Origin: CAWKPF01 sp963851415
GTDB lineage: Bacteria > Acidobacteriota > Thermoanaerobaculia > Multivoradales > Multivoraceae
Reading direction: 5' to 3'
NCBI GenBank assembly: GCA_963851415.1
Contig: CAWKPF010000002.1
Span: 3,906,001 to 3,970,000 of the forward strand
Length of the DNA: 64,000 nucleotides
The position numbers were made by a program, and so were the translations under genes. The notes beneath the pieces were generated by a model. It ran no database searches. It saw nothing but the letters and a program-made list of their open reading frames with translations, and was not told where the DNA came from. Positions 31,668 to 41,620 of the stretch are shown piece by piece (within the stretch, counting starts at the first letter, position 1; each line of letters opens with the position of its first letter).

Positions 31668-33650
31668 CTACGGCAGGTCCATCGCCGGATTCTGGTCGAA
31701 GAAGTCGAACGGCCGCAGCTCGAAGCTGTGCCACATCACCGGCATGACCGGCCAGTCCTCTGCGCGCACGAAGTGGTGCATTCCGACGGTGTGCCAGAGA
31801 ACGATGTCTCCCTCCTCGAGCGAGCGATTCTCGCGGGTCCAGCCTGGCAGTCCCATTCCGGGCTCGCTCATCGTCGGGTGCTCACCCGCAGCGTAGAGCT
31901 CATCGGGGTCGTGAGGTGTCACCCAGAGGTGATGGTCGATGAAACCGGCACGCCGGCGCGGATAGTCGTCCGGCGAGAGCAGGGTCACCGCGTTGCGGCC
32001 GGGCTTCAGCTGGTAGCTCGTCGGATAACCGACATGATTGCGCTTCGAGCGGCTGGTGACTCGCCAGATCGCCGGACGACGCAGATCGATGTCGAGCTGT
32101 CCATCGGTCTCACGCAGGGCGTTGCTGCTTTCGATGACCCAGAGACTTCGTCGCGGGTGGTCCTCGGGCAACTCCTTGGCCACGTAGCGATCGATGCGCA
32201 GATCGTTGTCGGGACCGTCGACGTCGAGGTCCATCCGGAAGCTGAAGTAGTGGTCGTGATTGACTGCCACGATGTGGGGCTGGACGAAGTGGCCGTACGC
32301 ATCGGCGGAGGCGGCGGGAAGGGCGTCGGCGGTCGAGCCGGCACCCACCCCGACGGGGGAGCCTCCTTCACTCGCGGTCGGTTGGGAGACCGCTTTCGAT
32401 TCGACGATGCCGGTGGCGCCGATGGCGACTCGGATGGAGCCGTCCTGCTGGAAGGTCCAGTCGAAGACGTAGTCGTAGTTGCCGACGACCGCTGCGCTGC
32501 GCACCACCAGGTCACGCTTGACTCGGCTCTGCGGGCCGTCGGCGCCGTGGCGCCAGGCCATGTCACCGGCTTCCCGCTCGAAGACGCAGAGCACCCCGGG
32601 CACGTCGACCGGTCTGCCGTCGCTGCCGGCGTTCACGGTGCTGAGGTACTCGGCGTGAGGCGGACAGTCTCCGTCGACCAGAGGCTTCAGGACGCCGAAG
32701 GCGGAGAACTCTCCGAGATCCAGGAAGTTGCGCTGATACCACGCGTAGGACGGATCCATGTAGGGCACGAACATCTCCGAAAGGAAGCCCTGGTAGAGGA
32801 TCTTGCGGTCGTCCCAGGTCACGGTGGAGACGATCGGTCCGACGCGCTGGTCGGCCCGCACGTGAAAGCGCCAGTTCTGCCACGTGAACACGTTGCCGTC
32901 GCGCTGGTACCCCGGACCCGCGGGCTGGGTGGTGGAGAGGGGGGAGGGGACTTCCCGGCGCTCGCCGATCGACTCACGGTCGTACTCGGCCCAACGCGGC
33001 CCCGCTTCCACGACCTCTTCCTCGACCAGGTGGATCACTTCGCGGAGCTCGAGATCGACGACTGCCGTGACGCCAGGGATCTCTCGGGTCCAGGAATTGC
33101 GGGCCCGGCGGGAGTCGGAACAGGTGTAGTTTGCGACCCGGCGCCCTTGCTGCTCGGGGGTCGCGTAGTAGCCGGGGGGAGGCCCGCTGCAGTCGACGAA
33201 GTCCAGGTCGTCGTAGCCGCGGCGTGCCAGTGCCGCCTGGACTCCGGGATCCGCCTTGACGACGTCGCCCATCCCGACGATCTCCGCTCCGGTCAGGTTC
33301 ACCTCCACACCTTCCAGCTTTTTGAACGAGAGGACGGTGCGAGCGGTCAGGTCGAGCTCGGCTTCGAAGGCCTCGCCATCGGTTCGCAGGATGGCCTTGG
33401 CGCGGCGCGTGATCGAGTCTCCAGCGCGGAATCCCCACACCTCCCTCTTGGGCGGCTCTACCAGTTGGACCAGCGTCAAGGCGGTGTCGGCCTCGAGGTG
33501 TCCCGCGGACCGCAGCAATTCGAGCACGTCCCAGTACTCGTTCCAGCTGAGCGGGTCGAGTGGGTGGGAGACGGCCCGTGCGGCCGGCGCCGTGGCGAGC
33601 GACAGCGCGACCAGGAAGGAAACCACGACGGCGAGAGCGGAGCGGTGCAT
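31668..33650 (-). CDS. Secreted copper amine oxidase
   Basis: 660 aa with a Sec signal (about 1-27, ending ARA-V). It oxidatively deaminates primary amines, giving aldehyde, ammonia and hydrogen peroxide. The cofactor motif Asn-Tyr-Asp is present, so Tyr392 should become topaquinone. The copper histidines are in VNHDHYFSFRMDLDVDG and GMHHFVRAEDWPVMP, and the C-terminus has FDFFDQNPAMDLP. The catalytic base Asp should lie in the FVPYMDPSYAWYQRNFLD region. ATG 33650 gives the signal peptide. The frame open to 35636 is antisense to the next gene. It sits next to the MaoC gene but is convergent with it. Confidence 0.95.
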   Translation of the reverse strand: MHRSALAVVVSFLVALSLATAPAARAVSHPLDPLSWNEYWDVLELLRSAGHLEADTALTLVQLVEPPKREVWGFRAGDSITRRAKAILRTDGEAFEAELDLTARTVLSFKKLEGVEVNLTGAEIVGMGDVVKADPGVQAALARRGYDDLDFVDCSGPPPGYYATPEQQGRRVANYTCSDSRRARNSWTREIPGVTAVVDLELREVIHLVEEEVVEAGPRWAEYDRESIGERREVPSPLSTTQPAGPGYQRDGNVFTWQNWRFHVRADQRVGPIVSTVTWDDRKILYQGFLSEMFVPYMDPSYAWYQRNFLDLGEFSAFGVLKPLVDGDCPPHAEYLSTVNAGSDGRPVDVPGVLCVFEREAGDMAWRHGADGPQSRVKRDLVVRSAAVVGNYDYVFDWTFQQDGSIRVAIGATGIVESKAVSQPTASEGGSPVGVGAGSTADALPAASADAYGHFVQPHIVAVNHDHYFSFRMDLDVDGPDNDLRIDRYVAKELPEDHPRRSLWVIESSNALRETDGQLDIDLRRPAIWRVTSRSKRNHVGYPTSYQLKPGRNAVTLLSPDDYPRRRAGFIDHHLWVTPHDPDELYAAGEHPTMSEPGMGLPGWTRENRSLEEGDIVLWHTVGMHHFVRAEDWPVMPVMWHSFELRPFDFFDQNPAMDLP

Positions 33651-33818
33651 GACGTTCCTCCTGAGGCGAGACCGCGTCGGGTCTCTCTGGATGGGGAGTG
33701 TGGCTAGCAGTGTAGTGCATGGAGTCGCTGCCCTGCCGAGCCTTCGAGACTGCAGGAGGGAAGGGGCAAGAGCTTCACTTTCTATGATTTCTCGTGATAG
33801 CTTGAAGGGGCCCCCCGC

Positions 33819-35729
33819 GTGAGGTCCTCTCACTCCTCTCCCTCCGAACACGCCGTGCCATCGACACGTTTTTTCCCCCGAACCCGTGGTTTGCGGAGGG
33901 GCCACCGTTTCTGGGGCTCGGTCCTGGTGGGACTGTTGGCGCTGTATTTCTGCTCGCTGTGGTTCAACCGCTACTTCGGGGTGACCACGGACGGCTGGTT
34001 CTTCTTCTTCGCCCAGCAGTTGACGCGAGGGCACATGCCCTATCGCGACTTCCACCTCTTCGGGCCGCCGCTGCACGTGCTCGAGCAGGCGCTGATGATC
34101 AAGGTGTTCGGGGCGCACATGATCGTCCCTCATCTCTTCGGACTGTTGCAGCGGGTCGTGATCGCGGTGGTGCTCTTTCGCTGGCTCTCCACGATCTACA
34201 AGGACTGGGTCGCGCTGCTCGCCAGCCTCTTCTGTGTCGTGCTGTTCTCGACCGACATCGCCGATACCGTGTTCTTCTACCACCACGATTCGGTGTTCTG
34301 GGGAGTGCTGGCCGGCTATGCCGCTCACCACACGTTGGCGGCGGGACGCCGGGCCGCTCAGCGATCCGAGCGGCTGTGGGGGCTCGCGACCGGGGTTCTC
34401 GCCGGAGCGACGTTCGTCGACAAGCAGACGACGGGTCTGGGCGTCAGTGCGGTGCTCTTCGTGATCCTGGTGGTGCTCGGAGCTCGTCGAGCTTCCGGTC
34501 CAGAGGGCTCCGTGGCAGGACGGGCCTGGGCGTCGGCGTGGCCCTACGTTGTGGGTTGGATCGTCCCGGTCGGTCTGGTGTTCTCGTGGCTCGCCTCTGA
34601 GGACGCACTGGCCCCGTTCTTCGACCAGGTGTTCATTCACGCGTCCGCCAAGGGCTCGCTTGCCGTCGTGGTGACGCGCCCCTTCGCAGGGGCTCTCACT
34701 CGGCCCACACTCCAGGTCGCTGCCGGGGCGGCTCTGGGGGTCCTGGCGATCGGCTTCGTCGGCCGGCGCTCGATCTCGCGCCTCGCCCCCTCGGTCCTCG
34801 CCGGACGGCGGCTGTTCGCGCAGTGGGCGTGGCCCCTGGCGACTGCGGGCGCGGTGCTCTTCGTGGGAATCGCGCTGGCGTATCCATGGCTCGAGGTGCC
34901 TCGACTGCCTCGGCTCGTGGCGGCCTACGTGAGTCTGTTCGGCAGCATGGCCTACAACGTCTACTTTCTGGCCAGACTCGTGCGCGAGCCGCTCGATGCC
35001 CGAGACGAGACTCGCTGGCTGCTCGCTGGAGTGTCCTTCGGTTTCGCCTACTCCTTCTCTCTGTCGTGGCCGGCGTGGGAGCTGATGGTGATTCCCGGCG
35101 TGGCGTTCCTTCTCGCCGAAGTGCTCGACGTGAGGGGAGTCGAGGCGCCGAAGGTTGCCTGGCGAGTAGCGGTGGCTGCGTTGGCCGTGGGGCTCGTCAT
35201 CCAGGCGACCCACAGTCGTCTCCGCCAGCCGTATCTGTGGGGCGGGTGGCTCGAGCCGTCCGTGCGGCAGTCGACGACGATTCCCGATCACCCGGTGCTG
35301 GCGGGCTTCGAGCTGTCGGCGACGACCAGCGAGTTTCTCCAGACGGTGGCCGGCTTGATCGCCAGCTACTCGGAGCCCGACGAGCCGGTGTTCGTGTTTC
35401 CGCACCTGCCGATTCTCTACGTGCTCTCGGAGAGAGCTCCTTCCACCTTCTGCTACGTGCATTGGTTCGACGTGGTCAACGACGACCTGGCCGAGGCCGA
35501 CGCACGGCACCTCGCCGAGAATCCACCCAGGGTCATGGTGGACTACGAAGTGTCGCCCGGGGAGTGGGCCGGCAACGAGCACGACTATCGTGCCGGCCAG
35601 CGCTCGGGTCAGCGCTCCGTCGTCGAGACGGTGCACCGCATGGGTGCCAGCGAGCTCTACGCACTGGTGGCCCGGATCCCCGCGCCGAACACCGGAGCGA
35701 CGGTGAGCGTGTGGGTGCGGCGCGACTGA
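33819..35729 (+). CDS. GT-C-type polytopic membrane glycosyltransferase-like protein
   Basis: 636 aa from GTG 33819. About ten to twelve membrane helices follow a short Arg-rich cytoplasmic N-terminus. The first external loop carries an acidic motif (VTTDGWFFFF) and RDFHLFGPP, in the place where GT39/ArnT-like enzymes hold their catalytic Asp. The C-terminal 170 residues form a soluble periplasmic domain. Such proteins transfer sugars from polyprenyl phosphate. It opens the polysaccharide locus and is 168 bp from the divergent amine oxidase. A flavin oxidoreductase gene follows 40 bp downstream. Confidence 0.7.
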   Translation: MRSSHSSPSEHAVPSTRFFPRTRGLRRGHRFWGSVLVGLLALYFCSLWFNRYFGVTTDGWFFFFAQQLTRGHMPYRDFHLFGPPLHVLEQALMIKVFGAHMIVPHLFGLLQRVVIAVVLFRWLSTIYKDWVALLASLFCVVLFSTDIADTVFFYHHDSVFWGVLAGYAAHHTLAAGRRAAQRSERLWGLATGVLAGATFVDKQTTGLGVSAVLFVILVVLGARRASGPEGSVAGRAWASAWPYVVGWIVPVGLVFSWLASEDALAPFFDQVFIHASAKGSLAVVVTRPFAGALTRPTLQVAAGAALGVLAIGFVGRRSISRLAPSVLAGRRLFAQWAWPLATAGAVLFVGIALAYPWLEVPRLPRLVAAYVSLFGSMAYNVYFLARLVREPLDARDETRWLLAGVSFGFAYSFSLSWPAWELMVIPGVAFLLAEVLDVRGVEAPKVAWRVAVAALAVGLVIQATHSRLRQPYLWGGWLEPSVRQSTTIPDHPVLAGFELSATTSEFLQTVAGLIASYSEPDEPVFVFPHLPILYVLSERAPSTFCYVHWFDVVNDDLAEADARHLAENPPRVMVDYEVSPGEWAGNEHDYRAGQRSGQRSVVETVHRMGASELYALVARIPAPNTGATVSVWVRRD

Positions 35730-35769
35730 GGCCCTCGGGCCCCACGATGCAGGGGAGGCTCAGCTTGTC

Positions 35770-37089
35770 ATGACGACTCGGATCGATGTCCTGGGCGCAG
35801 GTGTCAGCGGCCTCGTGACGGCCTGGCTGCTGGCGAAGCGGCGCAACGACCTGGAGATCCACGTCTGGGAGCGCGACGCGAGTCCCGGCGGGCTGGCGGG
35901 CTCGTTTGCCACCGAGGATTTCGCGGTCGAGAAGTTCTACCACCATCTCTTCCGTCGTGATGTCGCGCTGCAGCGCCTGCTCGCAGAGCTGGGTCTCGAG
36001 GACGACCTGCGCTGGCGTCCGGCTCGCACCGGCGCCTACTATTTCCAGCGGCCCTATCGGTTGTCCTCGCCCCTCGATCTACTGCGTTTCGAGCCGCTGC
36101 CCTTCCTGGATCGAGTTCGCATGGGTTTGATGGTGTTGCGTGCGCGCATGGTCCGCGATTGGCACGAGCTCGACGACATCAGCGCCGAGGCGTGGATTCG
36201 GAAGGTCTCGGGGGATCGGGTCTACGAAGTCGTCTGGGCGCCGCTGCTCCACGGCAAGTTCGGTCCCCATGCCCGAGAGGTGTCGGCAGCGTGGCTGTGG
36301 TCCAAACTGGTCGATCGCGGCGGATCCCGGGATCGCAGTGGCTTCGAGACCCTGGGCTACCTGCGGGGGGGGCTCGGCCGGATGTTCGAGGCCCTGGTGC
36401 ATGACCTCGAGGAGCGCGGTCACCGAGTCCATCTCGGGAAGTCGGTGACGACCTTGCACGCGGCCGACGAGAGCGGCACGCGCCTGGCAGAGATCGAAGT
36501 CGCCGGCGAGCGCCTCGCCACGGACCGGGTGGTCTCGGGTCTCCAGGTTCCGGAGCTGACCAGGGTGCTGCCGGTGGAGGCGAAAGCCTATCGAGACCAG
36601 TTGGCCAAGATCGACTTTCTCTCCAACGCTTGTCTCGTGCTCGTGCTCTCACGGTCCTTGTCCGAGTTCTACTGGACCAACGTCACCGATCCGGAGGCGC
36701 CGTTCGTCGGCATCGTCGAGCAGACTCGTTGGGCCGACAGCGAAGACTTCCAGGACCGTCATCTGGCCTACATTTCGGCGTATGTCGCTCCGGACGATCC
36801 GCGTCTCGAGATGGAGCCCGACGCTCTTTTCGAGCACTACCTGCCCTGGATCCGCAAGATCCTCCCGTCCTTCGATCCGGAGTGCGTCGAAGATCTCTAC
36901 CTATGGACCGCCGACCACGCGCAACCGGTGGTGCGGGTGGGCTATCGGCACCTGGTGCCCGAGATCTCGACTCCGATCGAGAATCTGTTCGTGTGCACGA
37001 TGGCGCAGATCTATCCCAACGACCGGCAGGTTTCGAACGGAGTGGAGATGGCGGGCAAGACCGCCGATGCAGTGCTGGCCTCCCTGTGA
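35770..37089 (+). CDS. FAD-dependent oxidoreductase (protoporphyrinogen oxidase/amine oxidase-like)
   Basis: 439 aa. The dinucleotide-binding motif VLGAGVSGLVTAWLL is at about 7-21, followed by GGLAGSF and a C-terminal FAD segment ending NDRQVSNGVEMAGKTADAVL. Proteins of this type often sit in polysaccharide loci, some resembling UDP-galactopyranose mutase or carotenoid/amine oxidases; the substrate is unknown. It is probably co-transcribed with the GT-C gene. Its stop is one base from the stop of the convergent YfhO-like gene. Confidence 0.8.
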   Translation: MTTRIDVLGAGVSGLVTAWLLAKRRNDLEIHVWERDASPGGLAGSFATEDFAVEKFYHHLFRRDVALQRLLAELGLEDDLRWRPARTGAYYFQRPYRLSSPLDLLRFEPLPFLDRVRMGLMVLRARMVRDWHELDDISAEAWIRKVSGDRVYEVVWAPLLHGKFGPHAREVSAAWLWSKLVDRGGSRDRSGFETLGYLRGGLGRMFEALVHDLEERGHRVHLGKSVTTLHAADESGTRLAEIEVAGERLATDRVVSGLQVPELTRVLPVEAKAYRDQLAKIDFLSNACLVLVLSRSLSEFYWTNVTDPEAPFVGIVEQTRWADSEDFQDRHLAYISAYVAPDDPRLEMEPDALFEHYLPWIRKILPSFDPECVEDLYLWTADHAQPVVRVGYRHLVPEISTPIENLFVCTMAQIYPNDRQVSNGVEMAGKTADAVLASL

Positions 37090-37090
37090 A

Positions 37091-39247
37091 TCAGCCGTTT
37101 TCTAGGGCCTCTCGGCCGGTCGCGCGGCGTCGCTGCCAGAGCCACAGGACCAGGGTGGTGATCGCCAAGAGGCTCGAGCCCAATCGGAGCCCGGTCGCGA
37201 ACCCCGGTGAGCGATAGCGGATCTCGAGCCGTTTGGCACCGACGGGAACGGGCACCAGGATCTGCCCTTCCGGAGCACTGGAGAGCTCCACAGGGGTGTC
37301 GTCGATCCGGGCCTCGAAGGCTTCGTCGAAGAGGAATGCCACGAGCAGCGTGGCCTCTTTGGCGACCGACCCGAGATCGACTCGTAGGCGGTCGCCCCGG
37401 GTCTCGAAGTCGAGGTCCCGCCTGGCCGTCGCGCCGTCTTCCTGCCAGCGCACCATCGGTAACGCCGCGGAGTCGCGATAGAGCAGTCGATTCTCGTCCT
37501 CGTAGATCCGTTCCAGCTCTGGAGAAGCCAGGAACGAATCGAAGGCCAAGACGGTCGGTCCTGCCACCTCGGGCTTGGCGACCAGGTACCAGCGAACACC
37601 CCAGGAGCGAAAGTACTCCGCAGGCACGTCGTTGCCCTTGAAGACGCCGTCGTGCACGACTCGCATCGGATCGCCGTTCCTGAGGCCGACGACGCGCTCG
37701 GCTCGGTTGCGGGAGATCAGGTTTTCGTAGCCGCCGTAGGCATAGACATTGAACAGGGACGCATAGTCGAAGCCGATGAGGTGGGAATCGAGTGGAGCGT
37801 GGGCCGGGTAGCCGAGCGACATATAGCGCTCGTCTCCCAGGACTTCGGCGAGGGGCTCGACGAGCGGCGGTCGTTCGAGGTGCCTGCGGGCGTTGAAGCT
37901 CCTCATCGGGAACAGCCAGTACAGGGCTGCGAAGGAGACCAGCTGAATCACGACGCAGAGAGTTGCCGCTGCTCGCTTTCGGCCTGGCGAGGCATGCCAC
38001 GTCCGCAGCAGCCAGGTGAGTGCGAAGGCGGTGATAAGGACCAGAAAGAGCTCGGCGAAGAGGTTTACACGAAACGGCCAACGGAAGCGGTTCAACACCG
38101 GGACGAAGTAGAGGACCGGACTGAGGGCGCCCCAGCTCCAGAGGAGAGCGATCACCAAGCAGGCGACTGTTGCGGTCGGGGCCGGCTGCCAATGCCGCCG
38201 GGCAAGAGCTCCTTTCGGCAGCCCCAGAGCCAGCGCGGCGATCGGCGCCGCCAGGGTTACCCAGCCAGCGAAGGCGAGGTGGCGCATCGCTCTTGCTCCC
38301 CAGGCCAGAGGAGGGCGAGCATAGTAGTAGGGATCTCTCACGAAGGGATGAACCGCCGAGAGGATCCACTCGAGCGGAGAGTAGGCAAACTGATTGAAAG
38401 CACCGTAGGTGAGCGCTCCGGCCCGCCGGACGGACGCAGCCGTTGCGAGCTGGTAGGGCAAGACGAGCCACAGGGTCAAACAGAAGTTGATCCAGATGCT
38501 GAGCCCATAGGCCGCCGTTCCCGGAGGACGATGCCCTTCCCTTGCGCGATGCACGAGCGCGGAGACCGAGGCGAACACCACCTCGAAGATCATGGAGTAG
38601 ATGAAGAACTGGATGTGGCCCATCAGGAACAATGCGGCGCGGGTCGAGAGGATCGCTGCGAAGACGCGTCCCCGAGGTTGGCGCAGGAGCATCGAAGTAA
38701 AGAGCAGCATCCAGGGCAGATAGGCCACCACTGCGCTGGCTGGAAGCCAGGAGTTCGACATGAACACGGCCATGCTACACAGGGGCCAGGAGATTCCTGC
38801 CACCATCCCCGAGGCCGGTTCGAGCCCCCAGGCACGACACAGTCGCGCTGTAGCGAGTGCGCCGCAAAGCAGGTGCGCGATGACCAGTATGTCCAGCGCT
38901 GCCTGAATATGGCCGAAGAGGAGCTGGCTGAGCCCGGCGGCCAGATGGAGGGGCGGATAGAACGCGAACCCCGCGCCGATCTCGAGCATCGGGATCCCGA
39001 GCAGCTGATTCCAGTTGAAGAACGCTAGCGAGCCCCCGGCGAAGCTCCGCAGGACCGAAGCCAGCAGCCCGAGCACGGCTACCCGATTGTCGTCCTGGAG
39101 GAAGTAGTAGGGATGGAGGAGCTCCGTTCCCGCCAGGATGGCAGCGACGGTCACGAGAGAGACCAGCTCGGCGTCCCACCTCTTCCCGGGTAGGGGATGG
39201 CTCGAGCTGGTCGCAGAGTCGGCGCTCGGTCTGGCCGGGTTCATCAC
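37091..39247 (-). CDS. YfhO-like membrane protein
   Basis: 718 aa. About 13 membrane helices with the YfhO-type opening: an external loop after helix 1 with YYFLQDDNR and then FFNWNQLLGIPMLE. A large C-terminal external domain (about 480-690) follows and a last helix at about 690-708. YfhO of Gram-positives glycosylates lipoteichoic acid with lipid-linked sugars; Gram-negative relatives sit in surface-polymer loci. The start is ATG 39247 or 39244. It is divergent from the aminotransferase gene with 118 bp between. Confidence 0.8.
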   Translation of the reverse strand: MMNPARPSADSATSSSHPLPGKRWDAELVSLVTVAAILAGTELLHPYYFLQDDNRVAVLGLLASVLRSFAGGSLAFFNWNQLLGIPMLEIGAGFAFYPPLHLAAGLSQLLFGHIQAALDILVIAHLLCGALATARLCRAWGLEPASGMVAGISWPLCSMAVFMSNSWLPASAVVAYLPWMLLFTSMLLRQPRGRVFAAILSTRAALFLMGHIQFFIYSMIFEVVFASVSALVHRAREGHRPPGTAAYGLSIWINFCLTLWLVLPYQLATAASVRRAGALTYGAFNQFAYSPLEWILSAVHPFVRDPYYYARPPLAWGARAMRHLAFAGWVTLAAPIAALALGLPKGALARRHWQPAPTATVACLVIALLWSWGALSPVLYFVPVLNRFRWPFRVNLFAELFLVLITAFALTWLLRTWHASPGRKRAAATLCVVIQLVSFAALYWLFPMRSFNARRHLERPPLVEPLAEVLGDERYMSLGYPAHAPLDSHLIGFDYASLFNVYAYGGYENLISRNRAERVVGLRNGDPMRVVHDGVFKGNDVPAEYFRSWGVRWYLVAKPEVAGPTVLAFDSFLASPELERIYEDENRLLYRDSAALPMVRWQEDGATARRDLDFETRGDRLRVDLGSVAKEATLLVAFLFDEAFEARIDDTPVELSSAPEGQILVPVPVGAKRLEIRYRSPGFATGLRLGSSLLAITTLVLWLWQRRRATGREALENG

Positions 39248-39365
39248 TGGCGCAGGAAGCAGGGGCAGGGATGGAGAAGAGCCGAGCTCTCTTGCGCGGC
39301 TCTACGGGCGGGGCGACTCTATCAAGAACAACCGATTTCCCCGGAATCCATGTAAACTGGTCACT

Positions 39366-40577
39366 ATGTCGAGCACGGAACTGCAGCGGGAGCCTCCTGA
39401 GGACGCCCCCTCGGCTCCAGAGAGTGCCAGCTCGGTTCCCGAGTCGGCTGCGCCGACCATTCCCATCACCCGGCCGTGGTTGGGTGCCGAAGAGGTGGCC
39501 CGTGCGACGGCCGTGATCGAGAGCGGTTGGGTGACCCAGGGCAGCAGGGTGGAGGAGTTCGAGCAGCGGTTCGCACATCGGTGTGGAGCCGAATACGGCG
39601 TGGCCGTGTCGAACTGCACGGCAGCACTTCATCTGGGCCTGCTGGCTCTCGGTGTCGGCCCGGGCGACGAGGTGATCTGCCCGTCGATGTCATTCATCGC
39701 TACCGCCAATGCGATTCGACACGCGGGTGCGGAGCCGCACTTCGTCGAGGTCGACCCCCGCACGTTCAACATCGACCCGGCCGCCATCGAGGCGGCGATC
39801 AGCGAGAGGACCAAGGCAGTGATGCCGGTCCACCAGATCGGACTCCCCTGTGACCTGGATGCTGTGAGCGAGATCGCTCGCCGGCACACGCTCCCCGTGC
39901 TCGAGGACGCCGCGTGTGCGATCGGCAGCGAGTATCGAGGGCGACCGATCGGCAGCCACGGTCACGCGAGCTGCTTCAGCCTTCATCCGCGCAAAGTGAT
40001 CACCACGGGAGAGGGCGGTATGATCACTACCGACGACGAGGCCCTCGCTCACCGGCTTCGTCTACTCCGTCAGCACGGAATGTCGATCTCGGATCGGGTC
40101 CGCCACGGATCCAAACGAGTGGTGAGGGAAGAGTACGTCTGCGTGGGGTTCAACTACCGCATGACCGACCTCCAGGCGGCGCTCGGACTCGCCCAGCTGG
40201 ATCGGCTCGACGCCATACTCGAGCGCCGCCGCGCGATCGCGCTGCGTTACGACGAAGCGCTGGAGCACCACCCCGTGGTCGAGCCACCCCACGTGCCGGA
40301 AGGTCTGCGCCCGAACTACCAGAGCTATGCGGTTCGCCTTCGGGAAGGCGCGAAACTCGAGCGCGAAGTTGTCATGCAGCGGCTGCTCGACGCTGGCATT
40401 GCCACTCGCACCGGAATCATGCTCGCGCACCGCGAGCCGCCCTATCGGGAGGGCAACTGGAGCCTGCCGCTCTCCGAAGACGCCAGCGATCGCTCTTTCC
40501 TGCTGCCGCTCTTCCCGCAGATGAGCGAGGCCGAGGTCGACACCGTGATCCGAGCGCTGTTCGCGGTGGCCGACTAG
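39366..40577 (+). CDS. DegT/DnrJ/EryC1 sugar aminotransferase 1
   Basis: 403 aa. PLP-dependent amino-group transfer to a nucleotide keto-sugar. The fold shows GSRVEEFEQRFA, ASCFSLHPRKVITTGEGG region with the Schiff-base lysine in HPRK, and NYRMTDLQAALGL. A Ser/Pro/Glu-rich extra N-terminus of about 30 residues precedes the domain. It is closely related to the aminotransferase at 44198-45352 (same HPRK-x-ITTGEGGM and SDxxRH blocks), more so than to the third at 45841. ATG 39366 lies soon after a TAAACT word at 39353, so the leader may be very short. It converges on the epimerase gene with four bases between stops. Confidence 0.92.
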   Translation: MSSTELQREPPEDAPSAPESASSVPESAAPTIPITRPWLGAEEVARATAVIESGWVTQGSRVEEFEQRFAHRCGAEYGVAVSNCTAALHLGLLALGVGPGDEVICPSMSFIATANAIRHAGAEPHFVEVDPRTFNIDPAAIEAAISERTKAVMPVHQIGLPCDLDAVSEIARRHTLPVLEDAACAIGSEYRGRPIGSHGHASCFSLHPRKVITTGEGGMITTDDEALAHRLRLLRQHGMSISDRVRHGSKRVVREEYVCVGFNYRMTDLQAALGLAQLDRLDAILERRRAIALRYDEALEHHPVVEPPHVPEGLRPNYQSYAVRLREGAKLEREVVMQRLLDAGIATRTGIMLAHREPPYREGNWSLPLSEDASDRSFLLPLFPQMSEAEVDTVIRALFAVAD

Positions 40578-40581
40578 CACC

Positions 40582-41589
40582 TCAGACGGAGGTCGCCTGT
40601 GCGTCCTCGCCGTAGCCGGTAGCGTCGACCCAGTCGACCAGCCGTCGTAGGCCGGTGGCCAGATCGACCTGGGCTTCGAAGCCGAGCAGGCGACGCGCCT
40701 TCTCGGTATCGGCGAGCCGCCGCGCGACCGCGTTGACCTTCCGCTCCTCCGCGTGCTCCGGGGTGAGGTCGCTGCCCATGATCTCGAGCAGCAACTGGGC
40801 CAGTTCGAGGAGAGTGGTCTCGGTGCCGCTCGCCACGTTGAACACCTCGTCGCTGATGTTCGACTTTGCCGCCAGCAGGTTGGCCCTGGCAATGTCCTCG
40901 ACGAAGACGAAGTCCATCGACTGCTCGCCGGAACCGAAGACCACGGGGGCCAGACCGTCGCGGATGCGGTGGATCCAGCGAATCATGACTTCGGTGTAGA
41001 CCCCGTGGACGTCCATGCGCGGCCCATACACGTTGAAGTAGCGCAGCGCCACATAGTCGAGTCCGTTGCTCTCGTGGAAAGTGCGCAGAAGCCCCTCGTT
41101 GAGAACCTTGAGGGCTCCGTAGAGGGTGCGATTGCCATAGGGATGATGCTCTTCGCTGGTGGGGAACTGTTGCGCCATACCGTAGACCGACGCCGTCGAC
41201 GCGGCGACGACCTTGGAGACTCCGGCCTCGACGGCTTGCTCGAACACGTTGAAGGCGCCCTCCCCCAGTACCTCGAAGGCGACGCGCGGCTCGGCGGCGC
41301 AACGAGTGATCCGGATCGCCGCCTGATGGAACAGCACGTCTACCCCGTCGAGCGCGGGACGGAGTTGATCGAGGTCTCGGATGTCGCCCTCGATCACGCG
41401 GACCCCACCGCGTCCAGCGGCGGATTCCAGATTGCCAATGGTGCCCCGCGAGAAGTCGTCGAAGACGCGGACCTCTTTCGCACCTTCGTCGAGACAGAGG
41501 TCTACGATGTGCGAGCCGATGAGACCCGCTCCCCCGGTGACGAGAATGGTCTTGCCCTGAATAGAGGCGAGATTCGATTTGGTCGTCAT
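40582..41589 (-). CDS. NAD-dependent sugar epimerase/dehydratase (extended SDR)
   Basis: 335 aa. The cofactor loop is TGGAGLIGSHI, the catalytic triad is Ser/Thr in AASTASVYG and Tyr-x-x-x-Lys in LYGALK. NVYGPRM and the C-terminal substrate region are typical of UDP-glucose/UDP-GlcNAc 4-epimerases and related enzymes. It is the last gene of a seven-gene leftward operon that starts at 46980. The exact sugar cannot be read from sequence. Confidence 0.9.
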   Translation of the reverse strand: MTTKSNLASIQGKTILVTGGAGLIGSHIVDLCLDEGAKEVRVFDDFSRGTIGNLESAAGRGGVRVIEGDIRDLDQLRPALDGVDVLFHQAAIRITRCAAEPRVAFEVLGEGAFNVFEQAVEAGVSKVVAASTASVYGMAQQFPTSEEHHPYGNRTLYGALKVLNEGLLRTFHESNGLDYVALRYFNVYGPRMDVHGVYTEVMIRWIHRIRDGLAPVVFGSGEQSMDFVFVEDIARANLLAAKSNISDEVFNVASGTETTLLELAQLLLEIMGSDLTPEHAEERKVNAVARRLADTEKARRLLGFEAQVDLATGLRRLVDWVDATGYGEDAQATSV

Positions 41590-41620
41590 GACGATTCACC
41601 CAGTCGAGTTCGAGAAGGAG

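Noticed and set aside
33651..35636. Long extension upstream of the copper amine oxidase frame
   Set aside because: It is antisense to the GT-C gene; the signal peptide starts at ATG 33650.
37652..39028. Antisense open frame of 458 codons inside the YfhO-like gene
   Set aside because: Polar, low-complexity composition with no family features; the opposite strand has clear membrane helices.
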